The notes: generated by a model from the letters alone, not told the origin. Positions 1 to 10,712 are shown, numbered from the stretch's first letter. The stretch: DNA of 64,000 nt from Pseudomonadota bacterium (GCA_021325355.1 JAJPHI010000009.1:248001-312000), one strand, 5' to 3'. Made by a program: numbers and translations.

Positions 1-1
1 C

Positions 2-358
2 GTCGCGATGGCCGGCGACGGCATCAACGACGCCCCCGCGCTGGCGCAGGCTCAAGTCGGTATCGCGATGGGTACCGGCACCGATGTCGCGATGCAGAGC
101 GCGGGCATCACCCTGGTCAAGGGCGATCTGCGCGGCATCGCCAAAGCCCGGCGCCTGAGTCGCGCCACCATGCGCAATATCCGCCAGAACCTCTTCTTTG
201 CCTTTGTCTATAATGCGCTCGGCGTCCCGCTCGCGGCCGGCATTCTCTATCCGTGGCTCGGCATCCTGCTGAGCCCGATGATCGCCAGCGTGGCGATGGC
301 GCTCAGCTCGGTCTCGGTGGTCGCCAACGCTTTGCGGCTCCGTCGCCTCAGGCTGTGA
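2..358 (+). CDS. Heavy-metal (probably copper) translocating P-type ATPase, C-terminal fragment (5' end outside window)
   Basis: [44 protein letters not shown]1B-ATPase hinge motif plus last two TM helices; ORF open at window edge. Confidence 0.9.
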   Translation, partial: VAMAGDGINDAPALAQAQVGIAMGTGTDVAMQSAGITLVKGDLRGIAKARRLSRATMRNIRQNLFFAFVYNALGVPLAAGILYPWLGILLSPMIASVAMALSSVSVVANALRLRRLRL

Positions 359-414
359 GCCTGCCCGAGTGATGGACCCGGCCGGTCCAATGCCCTAAGC
401 TGGACCTAGCCGAC

Positions 415-2184
415 ATGCGTCGCCTGTTCTCCTACGTCTGGCGCTATCGCTACTGGTATGCGCTCGGCATGCTCTGCACCCTAGCCTTCGCCGCCCTGCA
501 GATGCTGCAGCCGCTCCTGATGCGCGATGCGACCAATGCCGTCACCAGCCACCGTCCCGCCGCACTCGAGCGCTACGCCCTCCTGATGGTCGCGGTGGCG
601 GTGCTCATGGGATGTGCGCGGGCGCTTTCGCGCATCATCACCTTTAATACCGGACGCAATATCGAGTACGACCTGCGCAACGAGCTTTTCGCCCATCTGT
701 GCCGCCTCAATCCGGACTTCTATCAGCGACTGAAAACCGGCGATCTGATGTCGCGCATGATCAACGACCTGACCGCGGTGCGCATGATGCTCGGGATGGG
801 CCTGCTGAGCTTCTTCGGCACGCCTGTAACCTATCTTTTTGCCCTGCTCTTCATGGTCTCGCTGAGCGTCCGCCTCACGCTCGCGACCATCTTTCCGTAT
901 CTGCTCCTGTTCTTCGTGATTCGCTTCCTCACCCGCGCCATGATGGAACGCAGTCTCAAGGTACAGCAGGGCCTCGGTGACCTCGGCGCCAAGGTCCAGG
1001 AAAGCATCGCCGGGATTCACTTGATCAAGGCCTACACCCTCGAGGACCACGAGGCCGCCGCCTTTCGCGCGCTCAACGACCGCTACAACGACGACAACCT
1101 GGCGCTCGCGCGTGTGCGCGGCACCCTGATGCCGCTGATACGCGGCGCCGTCGCCGGTTCGATGATGATTCTGCTGACCTACGGCGGCGTCCTCATCGAA
1201 AGCGGCCGTATCTCCATCGGCGACCTCGTCGCGTTCGTCGCTTATCTCGGTCAATTGGCGTGGCCCACCGTCTCGATCGGCTGGATGCTGTCCATCTATC
1301 AGCGCGCGAAGGCCTCGATGAAGCGTCTCGAAGAGATCTTCGACGCCCAACCCGTAGCCGCCCTCGACGGTCCGGCGCTCCGCCTCGATACCGTGGGCGC
1401 GATCGAATGGGAAAACGTTTCGTTCAGTTACTTTGCCGAACATGCCGACGCTGCCAGCGGGACCCGCAACGGCGTCGTGCCCAAGAGCTGGGCGCTTCGC
1501 AATATCAACGTCAAGGTCCCTCCGGGCGGCAAACTGGCGATCGTTGGCCGCACCGGCTCCGGCAAATCCACCATGGTCAAGCTGCTCGCCCGCCTGATCG
1601 AACCAACCTCCGGCGCGGTCCGCCTCGACGGCCGCGACGTGCGCGAACTGCCGCTCGCCGCGCTGCGCAAAACTATCGGCCTCGTGCCGCAGGAACCGGT
1701 GCTGTTCTCCGACACGATCGCCCGCAATGTCGCCTTCGGTCGCCCTTCCGCTTCGGCCGAAGAGGTGTTCAGCGCGATCCGTATCGCCGGTCTCGAAGGC
1801 GATCTCGAAGTGATGCCCCGCGGTCTCCAGACCGTCGTCGGCGAGCGCGGTATGTCGCTCTCCGGCGGCCAGAAACAGCGCGTCACCATCGCCCGCCTGC
1901 TCGTCTACAATCCCGCCATCGTGGTGCTCGACGATGCTCTGTCGAGCGTCGATACCGAAACCGAAAAGGCCGTTCTGCACAGTCTCGAAGAGAGCGTCAA
2001 GGATCGCACTTCCATCGTCGTGGCCCATCGCGCCTCGACCGTGCGCGATGCCGACGAGATTATCGTGCTCGACGACGGTGAGATTGCCGAACGCGGCACG
2101 CATGAGCAGTTGATGGCGCTGCGCGGTATCTATGCCGACCTGTTCCGCCGTCAATTGCTCGAAGAGGAGTTGGCCCAGTACTAG
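415..2184 (+). CDS. ABC transporter, fused permease/ATP-binding protein (MdlA/MsbA-like exporter half)
   Basis: N-terminal TM domain; Walker A GRTGSGKST, signature LSGGQ, Walker B IVVLDDALSSVD. Confidence 0.92.
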   Translation: MRRLFSYVWRYRYWYALGMLCTLAFAALQMLQPLLMRDATNAVTSHRPAALERYALLMVAVAVLMGCARALSRIITFNTGRNIEYDLRNELFAHLCRLNPDFYQRLKTGDLMSRMINDLTAVRMMLGMGLLSFFGTPVTYLFALLFMVSLSVRLTLATIFPYLLLFFVIRFLTRAMMERSLKVQQGLGDLGAKVQESIAGIHLIKAYTLEDHEAAAFRALNDRYNDDNLALARVRGTLMPLIRGAVAGSMMILLTYGGVLIESGRISIGDLVAFVAYLGQLAWPTVSIGWMLSIYQRAKASMKRLEEIFDAQPVAALDGPALRLDTVGAIEWENVSFSYFAEHADAASGTRNGVVPKSWALRNINVKVPPGGKLAIVGRTGSGKSTMVKLLARLIEPTSGAVRLDGRDVRELPLAALRKTIGLVPQEPVLFSDTIARNVAFGRPSASAEEVFSAIRIAGLEGDLEVMPRGLQTVVGERGMSLSGGQKQRVTIARLLVYNPAIVVLDDALSSVDTETEKAVLHSLEESVKDRTSIVVAHRASTVRDADEIIVLDDGEIAERGTHEQLMALRGIYADLFRRQLLEEELAQY

Positions 2185-2194
2185 GGCCGCCGTG

Positions 2195-4036
2195 ATGGAC
2201 GACAACGTCACCGAACATCAGCTCGGCGCCTATGATTGGCGCCTGCTGCGTTTTGTCTGGAGCTTCATTCGCCCCTATCGCGCCCTGTTCTGGTGCTCGG
2301 CGCTGCTGATGCCGGTCAACGTGCTTTTTGCGCTCGGCCAGCCCTATATCTTCAAACTCACCATCGATATCTTTCTCGCTGCTCATCGCACCGCCGCGCC
2401 GCGATGGCTTGAGCCGCTGCTCCAGGCCGCCGGCACTCACGGCCTCCTCGTCATGGGCGGCCTCTACGTCATCCTGCTGCTCGGCGAAGTCACCAGCTTC
2501 TACGGTCAGTTCTACCTGATGATGATCGTCGCGCAGCGCAGCCTGTCGGATCTGCGCGTCGCCCTCTTCCGTCATATCGAACGCCTGCCGATGGCCTATT
2601 TCGATCGCACTCCCGCAGGCCGTCTGGTCAGCCGCAGCACCACCGACATCGACGCTATCAATGAAATGTTCAGCGCCGGCTCACTCACGCTGTTCATGGA
2701 TTTCCTGACCCTCGCCGGCATCATCGGCATCATGTTCCGCTTCAATGTGCGCCTGACCTTATGGGCGCTCTGCGGCATCCCGCCGCTCCTGCTGATTATC
2801 AATTTCTTCCGCGTGCGGATGCGTATCGTTTACCTGGAAATCCGCGATCGGCTCGCCGCGCTCAACTCCTATCTGTCGGAAGCCTTGAGCGGCATGGCCG
2901 TGATTCAGCTTTTCACCCACGAAAGTCAAAGCCGGACCGAGTTCGACGAGCTCAATCGCAAGAGCCGTGACGCGCAACGGACTTCGAACATCTACGACGG
3001 TATCATGTACTCGTCGGTCGAATCCCTGAGCTCCATCACCGTCGCGCTGATTCTCTGGGTCGGCGGCGGCGAAACCATCCATCGCCTGATCACCATCGGC
3101 ACCCTGGTCGCCTTTATCGATTACGCCCAGCGCTTCTTCAATCCGCTTCGCGACGTCTCCTCGAAATACACCACCCTGCTTTCCGCACTGGCCTCGGTTG
3201 AGAAGATCGAAGCCGTGATGGCGCTTCCGGAAACGATCGCGAGTCCGCCCGAACCGCGCCGTCCCACCCGCGCCTTCGGCTCGATCGTGTTCGATCACGT
3301 TTCGTTCGAGTATCGGCGCGGCGAGCCGGTCCTGCGCGATCTGAGTTTCCGCGTCGACCCCGGTCAGAAGATCGCGATCGTCGGCCCAACCGGTTCCGGC
3401 AAATCAACCATCATCAAGCTGCTCAATCGCTTCTACGACGTTACCGCCGGCCGCATCCTGGTCGAGGGTATCGACGTGCGCGAATGGGACCTGAAGGAAC
3501 TTCGCCGCGCAATCGGCCTGGTCCAGCAGGACGTCTTCCTGTTTTCCGGCCGTCTGCTCGACAACGTCCGTCTGAGTCGCACCGATCTGTCCGAAGCCCA
3601 GGTGCGCGAGGCCCTCGCCCGCGCCCAGGCGCTCCATTTCGTCGATCAGCTCCCTCATGGGCTCGACGAGGAAATCCGTGAGCGCGGCGCCAATCTCTCG
3701 GCCGGCCAGCGTCAGTTGCTCTCTTTTGCCCGCGCGCTCGCCTACGATCCGCGGATTTTGGTGATGGACGAAGCGACTTCGAGCGTCGACAGCGAAACCG
3801 AGCGACTCGTCCAGGTCGCGCTCCAGCAGTTGCTCGCTCATCGCACCGCGCTGATTATCGCCCATCGACTCTCCACCATCGAACGCGCCGATCGCATCCT
3901 CGTCCTCAGCAACGGCGTCCTGCGCGAGAGCGGCACGCACGACGAACTGCTGCGCCGCCCCGGCCTCTACCGCCGGCTCTTCGAACTGCAGTACGCCGCC
4001 CGCCCGACCTCCGCGGCCCGCGAGGCGGCAAGCTAG
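2195..4036 (+). CDS. ABC transporter, fused permease/ATP-binding protein (MdlB/MsbA-like exporter half)
   Basis: Walker A GPTGSGKST, signature LSAGQ, Walker B ILVMDEATSSVD; start chosen at MDDNVTEHQ after the upstream stop. Confidence 0.92.
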   Translation: MDDNVTEHQLGAYDWRLLRFVWSFIRPYRALFWCSALLMPVNVLFALGQPYIFKLTIDIFLAAHRTAAPRWLEPLLQAAGTHGLLVMGGLYVILLLGEVTSFYGQFYLMMIVAQRSLSDLRVALFRHIERLPMAYFDRTPAGRLVSRSTTDIDAINEMFSAGSLTLFMDFLTLAGIIGIMFRFNVRLTLWALCGIPPLLLIINFFRVRMRIVYLEIRDRLAALNSYLSEALSGMAVIQLFTHESQSRTEFDELNRKSRDAQRTSNIYDGIMYSSVESLSSITVALILWVGGGETIHRLITIGTLVAFIDYAQRFFNPLRDVSSKYTTLLSALASVEKIEAVMALPETIASPPEPRRPTRAFGSIVFDHVSFEYRRGEPVLRDLSFRVDPGQKIAIVGPTGSGKSTIIKLLNRFYDVTAGRILVEGIDVREWDLKELRRAIGLVQQDVFLFSGRLLDNVRLSRTDLSEAQVREALARAQALHFVDQLPHGLDEEIRERGANLSAGQRQLLSFARALAYDPRILVMDEATSSVDSETERLVQVALQQLLAHRTALIIAHRLSTIERADRILVLSNGVLRESGTHDELLRRPGLYRRLFELQYAARPTSAAREAAS

Positions 4037-4058
4037 TCACCCGAGGAGGATCGCGGCA

Positions 4059-4628
4059 ATGAAACTGGTCCTGATCGTCGGCAGCGTTACCCCGCCCGGC
4101 CGCCTGTCAGGCGCGGTGCGCTGGCTGCGCGATACCGCGCAGGCGACTTATCAAAGCGCGGCCGAGCTGATTGACCTGGCCGACAAACGCCTCAGCTTTG
4201 CCGATGGACGGCCGCCCGCAAGCTTCCAGGACGATACCGCGGCCGTCGTCGCCAGCGTCCACGCCGCCGACGCCGTCATAATCGCGACCCCGGTCTATCG
4301 CGGCTCCATCACCGGTGCGCTCAAAAACCTGCTGGATCATCTGCCGGTCGAGGCCCTCGCGTCCAAGCCGGTGGGAATCATCGCGATGGGAGCGACACCC
4401 CATCACTTCCTCGGTGCGGACTGGCATCTGCGCGACATCCTGGCCTGGTTCGGCGCGCTGGTCATGCCCACCAGTGTCTATCTGACCTCGGCGGATTTCG
4501 TCGAAGGCCGACTGGTTGATTCGGCGCGACAGGACCTGACCGCGCTCCTCGACGCCGCCGTAAAGCTGACCGCGCTTGCCGCACCCGGCAATTTCCTCGG
4601 GCCGCCGCCCTTCGCCGCCCGTCGTTGA
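4059..4628 (+). CDS. NADPH-dependent FMN reductase (SsuE/MsuE-like flavodoxin fold)
   Basis: MKLVLIVGSVTPPGRLSGAV... and IIATPVYRGSITGALKNLLDHLP motif; AGGAGG ribosome-binding site upstream. Confidence 0.85.
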   Translation: MKLVLIVGSVTPPGRLSGAVRWLRDTAQATYQSAAELIDLADKRLSFADGRPPASFQDDTAAVVASVHAADAVIIATPVYRGSITGALKNLLDHLPVEALASKPVGIIAMGATPHHFLGADWHLRDILAWFGALVMPTSVYLTSADFVEGRLVDSARQDLTALLDAAVKLTALAAPGNFLGPPPFAARR

Positions 4629-4778
4629 ATCTCAGCGGCTGCACCATCGATCGCGCGACCGATGGCCGTAACAGTGCGCCCGCGACCCTATAATCAAAAG
4701 GTCGCGTGGCGTGGCCTTCACTTCCGATGTGTCGCGGCGCAGCACCTCACCGCTGGTCCGCGCCCGTCGGCAGTCAGC

Positions 4779-6143
4779 TCAGGTCCATCGATGCTGCACC
4801 GCGGGATGGGGCGGGCGCAGGCGCGCGCGACCCGCTCCCATCAGCTTTTCGCGCAACGTGCCATCCTGATATTCGGTCTGCATCAGCCCGCGCCGCTGCA
4901 GCACCGGCGCCACACCTTCGACAAAATCCGCGAACGACCCGGGCGTTACCATGTATGCCAGGTTGAAGCCGTCCACACCGGCGGCAATCCAGTTCTCGAA
5001 GGTGTCGGCGAGTTGCTCCGGCGTGCCCATCAGCAACGGCCCGCCGCCGCTCAGTCCGACCAGCTTGACCAGCTCGCCCAGGGTCCATCGATGGGCCGAC
5101 GCCGGTCGCTTGAAGGATTGCGTAAGCGTGCGCACCGCATTGGTCTCGACAAACTGCAGCAGCTCGTCATCCGCGTATTTGCTGAAATCGATTCCGGCCC
5201 ATCCGCTCAACAGCGCGAGCGCGCCTTCATCCCGCACACTCTCGAGATAATCCCGGTACTTCCGCTGAACCGCCGCTTCGCTGTCCGCCGTAATCACTTT
5301 CGCATAAAGAAAGAACAGCAGGTCCGCGGGATCGCGCCCCAGCCGACCCGCCTGTAACCGCGTCTGCCGGATAAGCTCGCCCACCTTGGCGGGATTCAGT
5401 CCCGAGACGAATACGCACTCCGCGTGGCGCGCGGCAAACTCGCGCCCGCGCGGCGAGGCCCCGGCCTGAAACAGCACCGGCGTCCGTTGCGGTGACGGCT
5501 CGGCCAGATGGTAGCCGTCGCTGCGGAAGTAGCGGCCCTCATGATGGATCGCGCGCACCCGGGCGGGATCGGCGTAGATGCCGCGCGCGCGATCTTTCAC
5601 CACCGCGTCGTCCCGCCAACTGCCCTCCCACAGCTTGTAGCAGACCTCGACGTACTCTTCGGCAACGTCATAGCGCTCGTCATGCGGCAGCAGCTCGGAC
5701 TGGCCGAGGCTGCGCGCGGCGCTGTCGAGGTACGACGTTACGATATTCCACGCGATACGCCCCTTCGTCAGATGATCGAGCGTCGAAATCAGCCGCGCAA
5801 AGATAAACGGATGGTACTGCAGGGTCGAGCTGGTAAAGGCGAAGCCGAGATGCTCCGTCGCCTGCGCCATCGCCGGTATCAACAGCATCGGATCGTTGAC
5901 CGGCATCTGCGCCGCCTGCCTCAGCGCCGCTTCGGCGTTGCCGCGATAGACATCGTAGGGTCCGATCACGTCGGCCAGAAACAGCGCGTCGAAACGCCCG
6001 CGCTCGAGCAGCCGCGCCAACTCCACCCACGTGTTCAGATCCGTGTACTGCGTCATCCGATCTTCCGGGCGCACCCACAGGCCGGGCGACTGATGGACCA
6101 CGCAGTTCATATGGAAGGCGTTGAAGTAGATGCGCTTGCGCAT
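4779..6143 (-). CDS. LLM-class flavin-dependent monooxygenase, NtaA/SnaA/DszA family
   Basis: RIYFNAFHMNCVVHQSPGLWVRPED, FDALFLADVIG, GRIAWNIVTSYLDSAARSLG, LFQAGASPRGREFAARHAECVFV. Confidence 0.9.
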   Translation of the reverse strand: MRKRIYFNAFHMNCVVHQSPGLWVRPEDRMTQYTDLNTWVELARLLERGRFDALFLADVIGPYDVYRGNAEAALRQAAQMPVNDPMLLIPAMAQATEHLGFAFTSSTLQYHPFIFARLISTLDHLTKGRIAWNIVTSYLDSAARSLGQSELLPHDERYDVAEEYVEVCYKLWEGSWRDDAVVKDRARGIYADPARVRAIHHEGRYFRSDGYHLAEPSPQRTPVLFQAGASPRGREFAARHAECVFVSGLNPAKVGELIRQTRLQAGRLGRDPADLLFFLYAKVITADSEAAVQRKYRDYLESVRDEGALALLSGWAGIDFSKYADDELLQFVETNAVRTLTQSFKRPASAHRWTLGELVKLVGLSGGGPLLMGTPEQLADTFENWIAAGVDGFNLAYMVTPGSFADFVEGVAPVLQRRGLMQTEYQDGTLREKLMGAGRARLRPPHPAVQHRWT

Positions 6144-6184
6144 GGCTTTCGCTCTGGACGAGCGGCGCTTTGCCCCTCGTCGCT

Positions 6185-6742
6185 TCAGCCGAGATGTCGC
6201 AGGGCTTCGAGGACCTCGTCGGTGTGCCCGTTGACCCTGACTTTGGCAAACACTTTGCGCACGATACCGTCGCCGCCGATAATGAACGTCGTTCGCTCGA
6301 TACCCATGAATTCCCGGCCGTAGAGCGACTTCTTCTTATACACGCCGTAGGCTTTTGCAACCTTGTTGTCGGCATCGACGAGCAGCGGAAAGTTGAGCTC
6401 GTGCTTCGCGATGAATTTCTGATGGGACGTGGCGCTGTCGGCGCTCACCCCGACCACCGTGGCCCCCGCCGCGCGCAGCGCCTCGCGATTGTCGCGGAAA
6501 CTGCACGCTTCGGTCGTACATCCGGGGGTCATGTCCTTCGGATAGAAATACAGCACGAGCGGACCCTTCGCGATCAGATCCCGGAGCGCGACTTGTTTGC
6601 CGTCCTGGTCGCTCAGGACAAAGTCGGGCGCCTTTTTTCCTTCCAGCGGATGACCGCCCGTCGCGGCCTGGCGGCCGGCGCGCTGTGCCGGTTTCATCGC
6701 CTTCTTTCCGGTTGGCATCGCATTCCTCCTGACAGGCATCAA
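6185..6742 (-). CDS. bcp: Thioredoxin-dependent peroxiredoxin, Bcp/PrxQ type
   Basis: GKKAPDFVLSDQDGKQVALRDL, YFYPKDMTPGCTTEACSFRD; basic N-terminal extension, exact start uncertain. Confidence 0.88.
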   Translation of the reverse strand: MMPVRRNAMPTGKKAMKPAQRAGRQAATGGHPLEGKKAPDFVLSDQDGKQVALRDLIAKGPLVLYFYPKDMTPGCTTEACSFRDNREALRAAGATVVGVSADSATSHQKFIAKHELNFPLLVDADNKVAKAYGVYKKKSLYGREFMGIERTTFIIGGDGIVRKVFAKVRVNGHTDEVLEALRHLG

Positions 6743-6811
6743 GCGGCGCGGCGGCTGACGGCCCGCGCCTCGGCGATCGTCATCGGAGCTCCACGCTCGT
6801 TCTTCGGCCGC

Positions 6812-7534
6812 TCACCGCGTCGCGCCGCCGTGCCGCGCTTCCCACGCGTCGCCGGCCTCGCAGATACCCTGATAGAAGAGCCGCTCGCCAACCAGCGCCG
6901 ACTCGAGACCGCGCAGGATCTCCTCGCGTTCCGCGTCATGCCGCACATGGCGCAGGATCGGGGTCCACACCGATTCACCGGCGTGCTCCTCGTCGGCCTT
7001 CAGATGGTAGCGGAAAAAGAACACCTGCTCCTCGGTGAGCCCGAACGCGCGCATCCAGTTCTCCGGCCGAAAGTTGTTCTGCGGCAGGGTGCTCAGAATA
7101 AACTCGTCGAGCGAAGTCGTCAGCCATCCCGCGATCCAATGGCGCGTGCGACAGATATTTTCCCAGATTTGGAACGCGGCATCGACCAGCGGATAGGCCT
7201 CAACCGTCTCCATCTCCTCATCGCTGAGACCGATATTGCGGCCCATCTGCCGCAGGATCGCCGTGTGGCCGGTGCCGATCTGATCGTCCATCACCAGCTC
7301 CTGCCGCATCTGGCCGATCGTTTTCCGCACCACCTCGGCATCCGGACAGCGGCTGAGCCATGCCGGCCGCAGCACCGCGCTCAGCAGACGATTGCGCAGC
7401 ACGTGCTGCAATAGATACTCGCGCCCCCGTCCGCGCGTCAGCGGATCGACGAACCAGCCGATTTCCCGCCCCACCGCGAGCGTTCGTTCGGCAATTTCGT
7501 CGATCAGATTGCGCGCGTGCTGAGTTTCGTCCAT
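6812..7534 (-). CDS. Heme-oxygenase-like / TenA-PqqC-fold protein, possible iron-dependent oxygenase
   Basis: All-helical protein with HxxE-type motif KADEEHAGESVW; resemblance to PqqC/TenA/CADD-like proteins. Confidence 0.65.
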   Translation of the reverse strand: MDETQHARNLIDEIAERTLAVGREIGWFVDPLTRGRGREYLLQHVLRNRLLSAVLRPAWLSRCPDAEVVRKTIGQMRQELVMDDQIGTGHTAILRQMGRNIGLSDEEMETVEAYPLVDAAFQIWENICRTRHWIAGWLTTSLDEFILSTLPQNNFRPENWMRAFGLTEEQVFFFRYHLKADEEHAGESVWTPILRHVRHDAEREEILRGLESALVGERLFYQGICEAGDAWEARHGGATR

Positions 7535-7604
7535 GGCAGTCCCGAGCTTAGCGCAGTCCCGGCGCGAAGCACCACGGTCGCCGCCGCGCGGACCGCCGGT
7601 CAGC

Positions 7605-10600
7605 CTACCGCGCGCCCGCTGCCGCCGTCGAGTTGCGATCGTCGGTCAGGCCAATCCAGCGGCGCAGCAGGTACATCAGGGTGGGCTGAAACACCCGGGT
7701 CAGCAGCGCAATCGAGATCGCGCCGCCGATAACCACGATCGCGAGCGGGCGCTGCGTTTGCGCGCCGATCCGCGTTGACAGGGCCGCCGGCAGCAGGCCG
7801 AGACCGTCCACCAGCGCCGTCATCATGACCGCCCGAAAACGCCGATCCGATCCCATCACGATCGCATCGAACGGCGAATAGCCCTCTTCCCACAGTTGAT
7901 GGATATAAAAATTCAGCAGGATCCCGTCCATAATCGCGATGGCGAAGATCGAGATAAAGCCGACGCCCGCCGAAACGCTGAAAGGTGTGTGCGAAACCAC
8001 CAGCGCGAGCACGCCGCCGAGACACGCGATCGGCACCTGCGCCATGAGGATGAGCGTATTCAAAAACGACTGCGTCGCCGCAAAGAGAATCGCCATGATC
8101 AGCACCAGCGCGATCGGCACGACGATCATCAGACGGCGATTCGCGGCACGCAGTTCGCCATACTCGCCGACCCACTCGAGATGGGTGCCTTCCGGCAGTT
8201 TGATCGTTTCCGCGACCCGCTGTTTCGCTTCGGCCACCGCGCCTTCCAGATCGCGACCGGTTACCGAAAAGCGCACCGGCACGTAACGCTGCAGGTCGCC
8301 GCGATAGATGAACGAGGCGCCTTCCGAGGCTTCAATCCGCGCAATCTGGCCGAGCGGTACCGTCCCGCCCACCGGCGCGTTCACCCGGATGTTGCGCATC
8401 GCCTCGATACTGTCGCGATACTGCGGCTGCCAGCGCACTACCAGTCCGAAACTGCGATCGCCCTCGAGCACCTGCGTCACCGTCTGCCCGCCGATCGCCG
8501 CCTGAACCATCGCCCCGATATCGCCCGAATTGAAGCCATAGCGGGCCGCCGCCGCGCGGTCCGGCGTGATCACGATATTCGGCTGGCCCAGCGACCGGAA
8601 CATGAAGACATCCGTGATCCCGCGCACGCCGCGCAGGGTGTCTTCGATTCGGCTGGCGACCGCCTCGTCGGTATCGAGGTCGTAGCCGAAAACCTTGACC
8701 GCATTCGATCCGGCTTTGACGCCCGACAGCGCCTCGTCGATATTGTCCTCGATATTCTGCGAGTAGGAAAACCCGACGCCCGGGAAACGCCGGCGGAGCG
8801 CCGCGTCCATCTCGTTGACCAGGCGCTCCTTGGTCATGCCCGTCGGCCATTGCGCCTCCGGCTTCAGATCCACCGCAAACTCGATACTGAAAAAGCTCGT
8901 CGTCTCGGTGCCGTCGTCCGGCCGCCCGAGCTGCGAGACCACGCTCGCCACCTCCGGGTAGGACAGGAACACGCGCCGCATCTGACTCACCAGCTTCGCG
9001 CCCGTCGGCAGGTCGATGGTCGGCGGCATGATCGCGTGCGCCCAGATATTGCCTTCCTCGAGCTTCGGCAGGAACTCGCCGCCGAGCCGCGGAAACATCG
9101 CCAGTCCGCCGGCGACGATCAGCAGCAGCACGGTCATCGTGAGCTTCGGCCACCGCAGGACGTGCACGAACAACTGATGATAGAGGCCCGAGAAATCCGC
9201 CCACACAAAGTTCTCCGTCTCCGCCATCCCCTTGTGCAGCAGCACCGAGCTGAGCGCCGGCGAAAGCGTCGTCGCCAGCAGAATCGCCGTGATCAGCGCG
9301 AAGGCGTAGGTGTGCGACATCGGCGAGAAGATCGCGCCTTCGACGCCGCGCATCGTGAACAACGGCAGGAACGCGATGAGAAAGATGAGCGTCGAGAAGA
9401 ACATCGGCCCGCCCACCTCCTGCGCCGCCCGCTTGATGCAGCGCAGCGTATCCTCGTGCTCATAGTCGTTCGCCACCAGATGGCGGTAGATGTTCTCCAC
9501 CACGATGATCGTCGAATCGATAATGATGCCGAAATCGACCGCCCCCAGCGACAGCAGGTTCGCCGGCGTGTTCGTCAGCAGCAGCAGAATGAAGGCCCCG
9601 CACATGGCGAGCGGGATATTGATCGCTGCAATCGTCGCCGTGCGCAGATTCCCCAGGAAGAACAGCAGCACCAGGAACACCAGCACCATCCCGACCGACA
9701 GGTTTTCCAGCACCGTGTGCAGCGTCGTGTAGACCAGTCCCGTGCGATCGTAGTAGGGGACAATGCGGTAGTCCTTCGGCAGCATGCCGTTGCTGTTGAG
9801 CTCCTTGACCTTCTGTTCGACGCCCCGCAGCGTCGCCAGCGTGTTGCCGTTCTTGCGCATCAGCACAATTCCCGACACCACCTCGTCGTCGTAATTCATC
9901 CCGACGATTCCCAGTCGCGGCGACCAGCCGACCGACACCTGGCCGACGTTGGCCACCGTAATCGGCGTCGCCCGGTTGCTCGCCAGAACGATATTGCGAA
10001 TGTCGTCGAGGGACTGAATCAGACCGAGACCGCGCACATCAAAGGCCTGCTGACCGACGTTCAGATAGCCGCCGCCCGAATTGGTATTCGAGTTCTGAAT
10101 CGCGGCGATCACCTGCGACAGCGGAATCCCGTAATGATTCAGTTTCGCCGGGTCGATATCGACATGATATTCCTTGGTCAGCCCGCCGAACCCGGAGACA
10201 TCGAGCACCCCGGGCACCGTCTTCAACTGCTTTTCACAAATCCAGTCCTCGACCTCCTTTTCCTTCAACAGGTCATGGTCGGGACTCTGCACGGTATAGC
10301 GATAGATTTCGCCGATCGGATTTTCGGGCGACAATCCCGGAGTTATTCCCGGCGGCAGCGTGACGAAGGTCAGTTGATTAATTGTCTGCGTGCGATCGAA
10401 TTCATAATCGCTGCCCCAGTCGAAATACAGCCGGATATCCGACAGCCCATACAGCGAGATCGATTCCATCGCCTGCAGATGAAGCATGCCGCTCAGCCCG
10501 TATTCCAGCGGCACGGTCACCTGCCGTTCGACCTCCTCCGCGCTAAGTCCCGTCGGCAGCGTCAACACCTCGGTCATCGGCTGGACCGGGTCCGGATAGG

Positions 10601-10712
10601 CCTCGATATCCAGTTCCGTGAAAGCGAAGATCCCCGCGCCCAGCAGGAACACCGCCGCCCCGATCACGACCACCCGCGCGTCGAGCGCGAGCTCCATCAG
10701 CCATTGAATCAT
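7605..10712 (-). CDS. Heavy-metal efflux RND transporter, CzcA/CusA family inner membrane pump
   Basis: 1035 aa; AYPDPVQP, RND TM motifs, LLSLGAVDFGIIIDSTIIVVENIYRHL. Confidence 0.93.
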   Translation of the reverse strand: MIQWLMELALDARVVVIGAAVFLLGAGIFAFTELDIEAYPDPVQPMTEVLTLPTGLSAEEVERQVTVPLEYGLSGMLHLQAMESISLYGLSDIRLYFDWGSDYEFDRTQTINQLTFVTLPPGITPGLSPENPIGEIYRYTVQSPDHDLLKEKEVEDWICEKQLKTVPGVLDVSGFGGLTKEYHVDIDPAKLNHYGIPLSQVIAAIQNSNTNSGGGYLNVGQQAFDVRGLGLIQSLDDIRNIVLASNRATPITVANVGQVSVGWSPRLGIVGMNYDDEVVSGIVLMRKNGNTLATLRGVEQKVKELNSNGMLPKDYRIVPYYDRTGLVYTTLHTVLENLSVGMVLVFLVLLFFLGNLRTATIAAINIPLAMCGAFILLLLTNTPANLLSLGAVDFGIIIDSTIIVVENIYRHLVANDYEHEDTLRCIKRAAQEVGGPMFFSTLIFLIAFLPLFTMRGVEGAIFSPMSHTYAFALITAILLATTLSPALSSVLLHKGMAETENFVWADFSGLYHQLFVHVLRWPKLTMTVLLLIVAGGLAMFPRLGGEFLPKLEEGNIWAHAIMPPTIDLPTGAKLVSQMRRVFLSYPEVASVVSQLGRPDDGTETTSFFSIEFAVDLKPEAQWPTGMTKERLVNEMDAALRRRFPGVGFSYSQNIEDNIDEALSGVKAGSNAVKVFGYDLDTDEAVASRIEDTLRGVRGITDVFMFRSLGQPNIVITPDRAAAARYGFNSGDIGAMVQAAIGGQTVTQVLEGDRSFGLVVRWQPQYRDSIEAMRNIRVNAPVGGTVPLGQIARIEASEGASFIYRGDLQRYVPVRFSVTGRDLEGAVAEAKQRVAETIKLPEGTHLEWVGEYGELRAANRRLMIVVPIALVLIMAILFAATQSFLNTLILMAQVPIACLGGVLALVVSHTPFSVSAGVGFISIFAIAIMDGILLNFYIHQLWEEGYSPFDAIVMGSDRRFRAVMMTALVDGLGLLPAALSTRIGAQTQRPLAIVVIGGAISIALLTRVFQPTLMYLLRRWIGLTDDRNSTAAAGAR

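Noticed and set aside
481-2211. 576-aa minus-strand ORF opposite the first ABC transporter gene
   Set aside because: Antisense to an ABC exporter with intact Walker A, signature and Walker B motifs.
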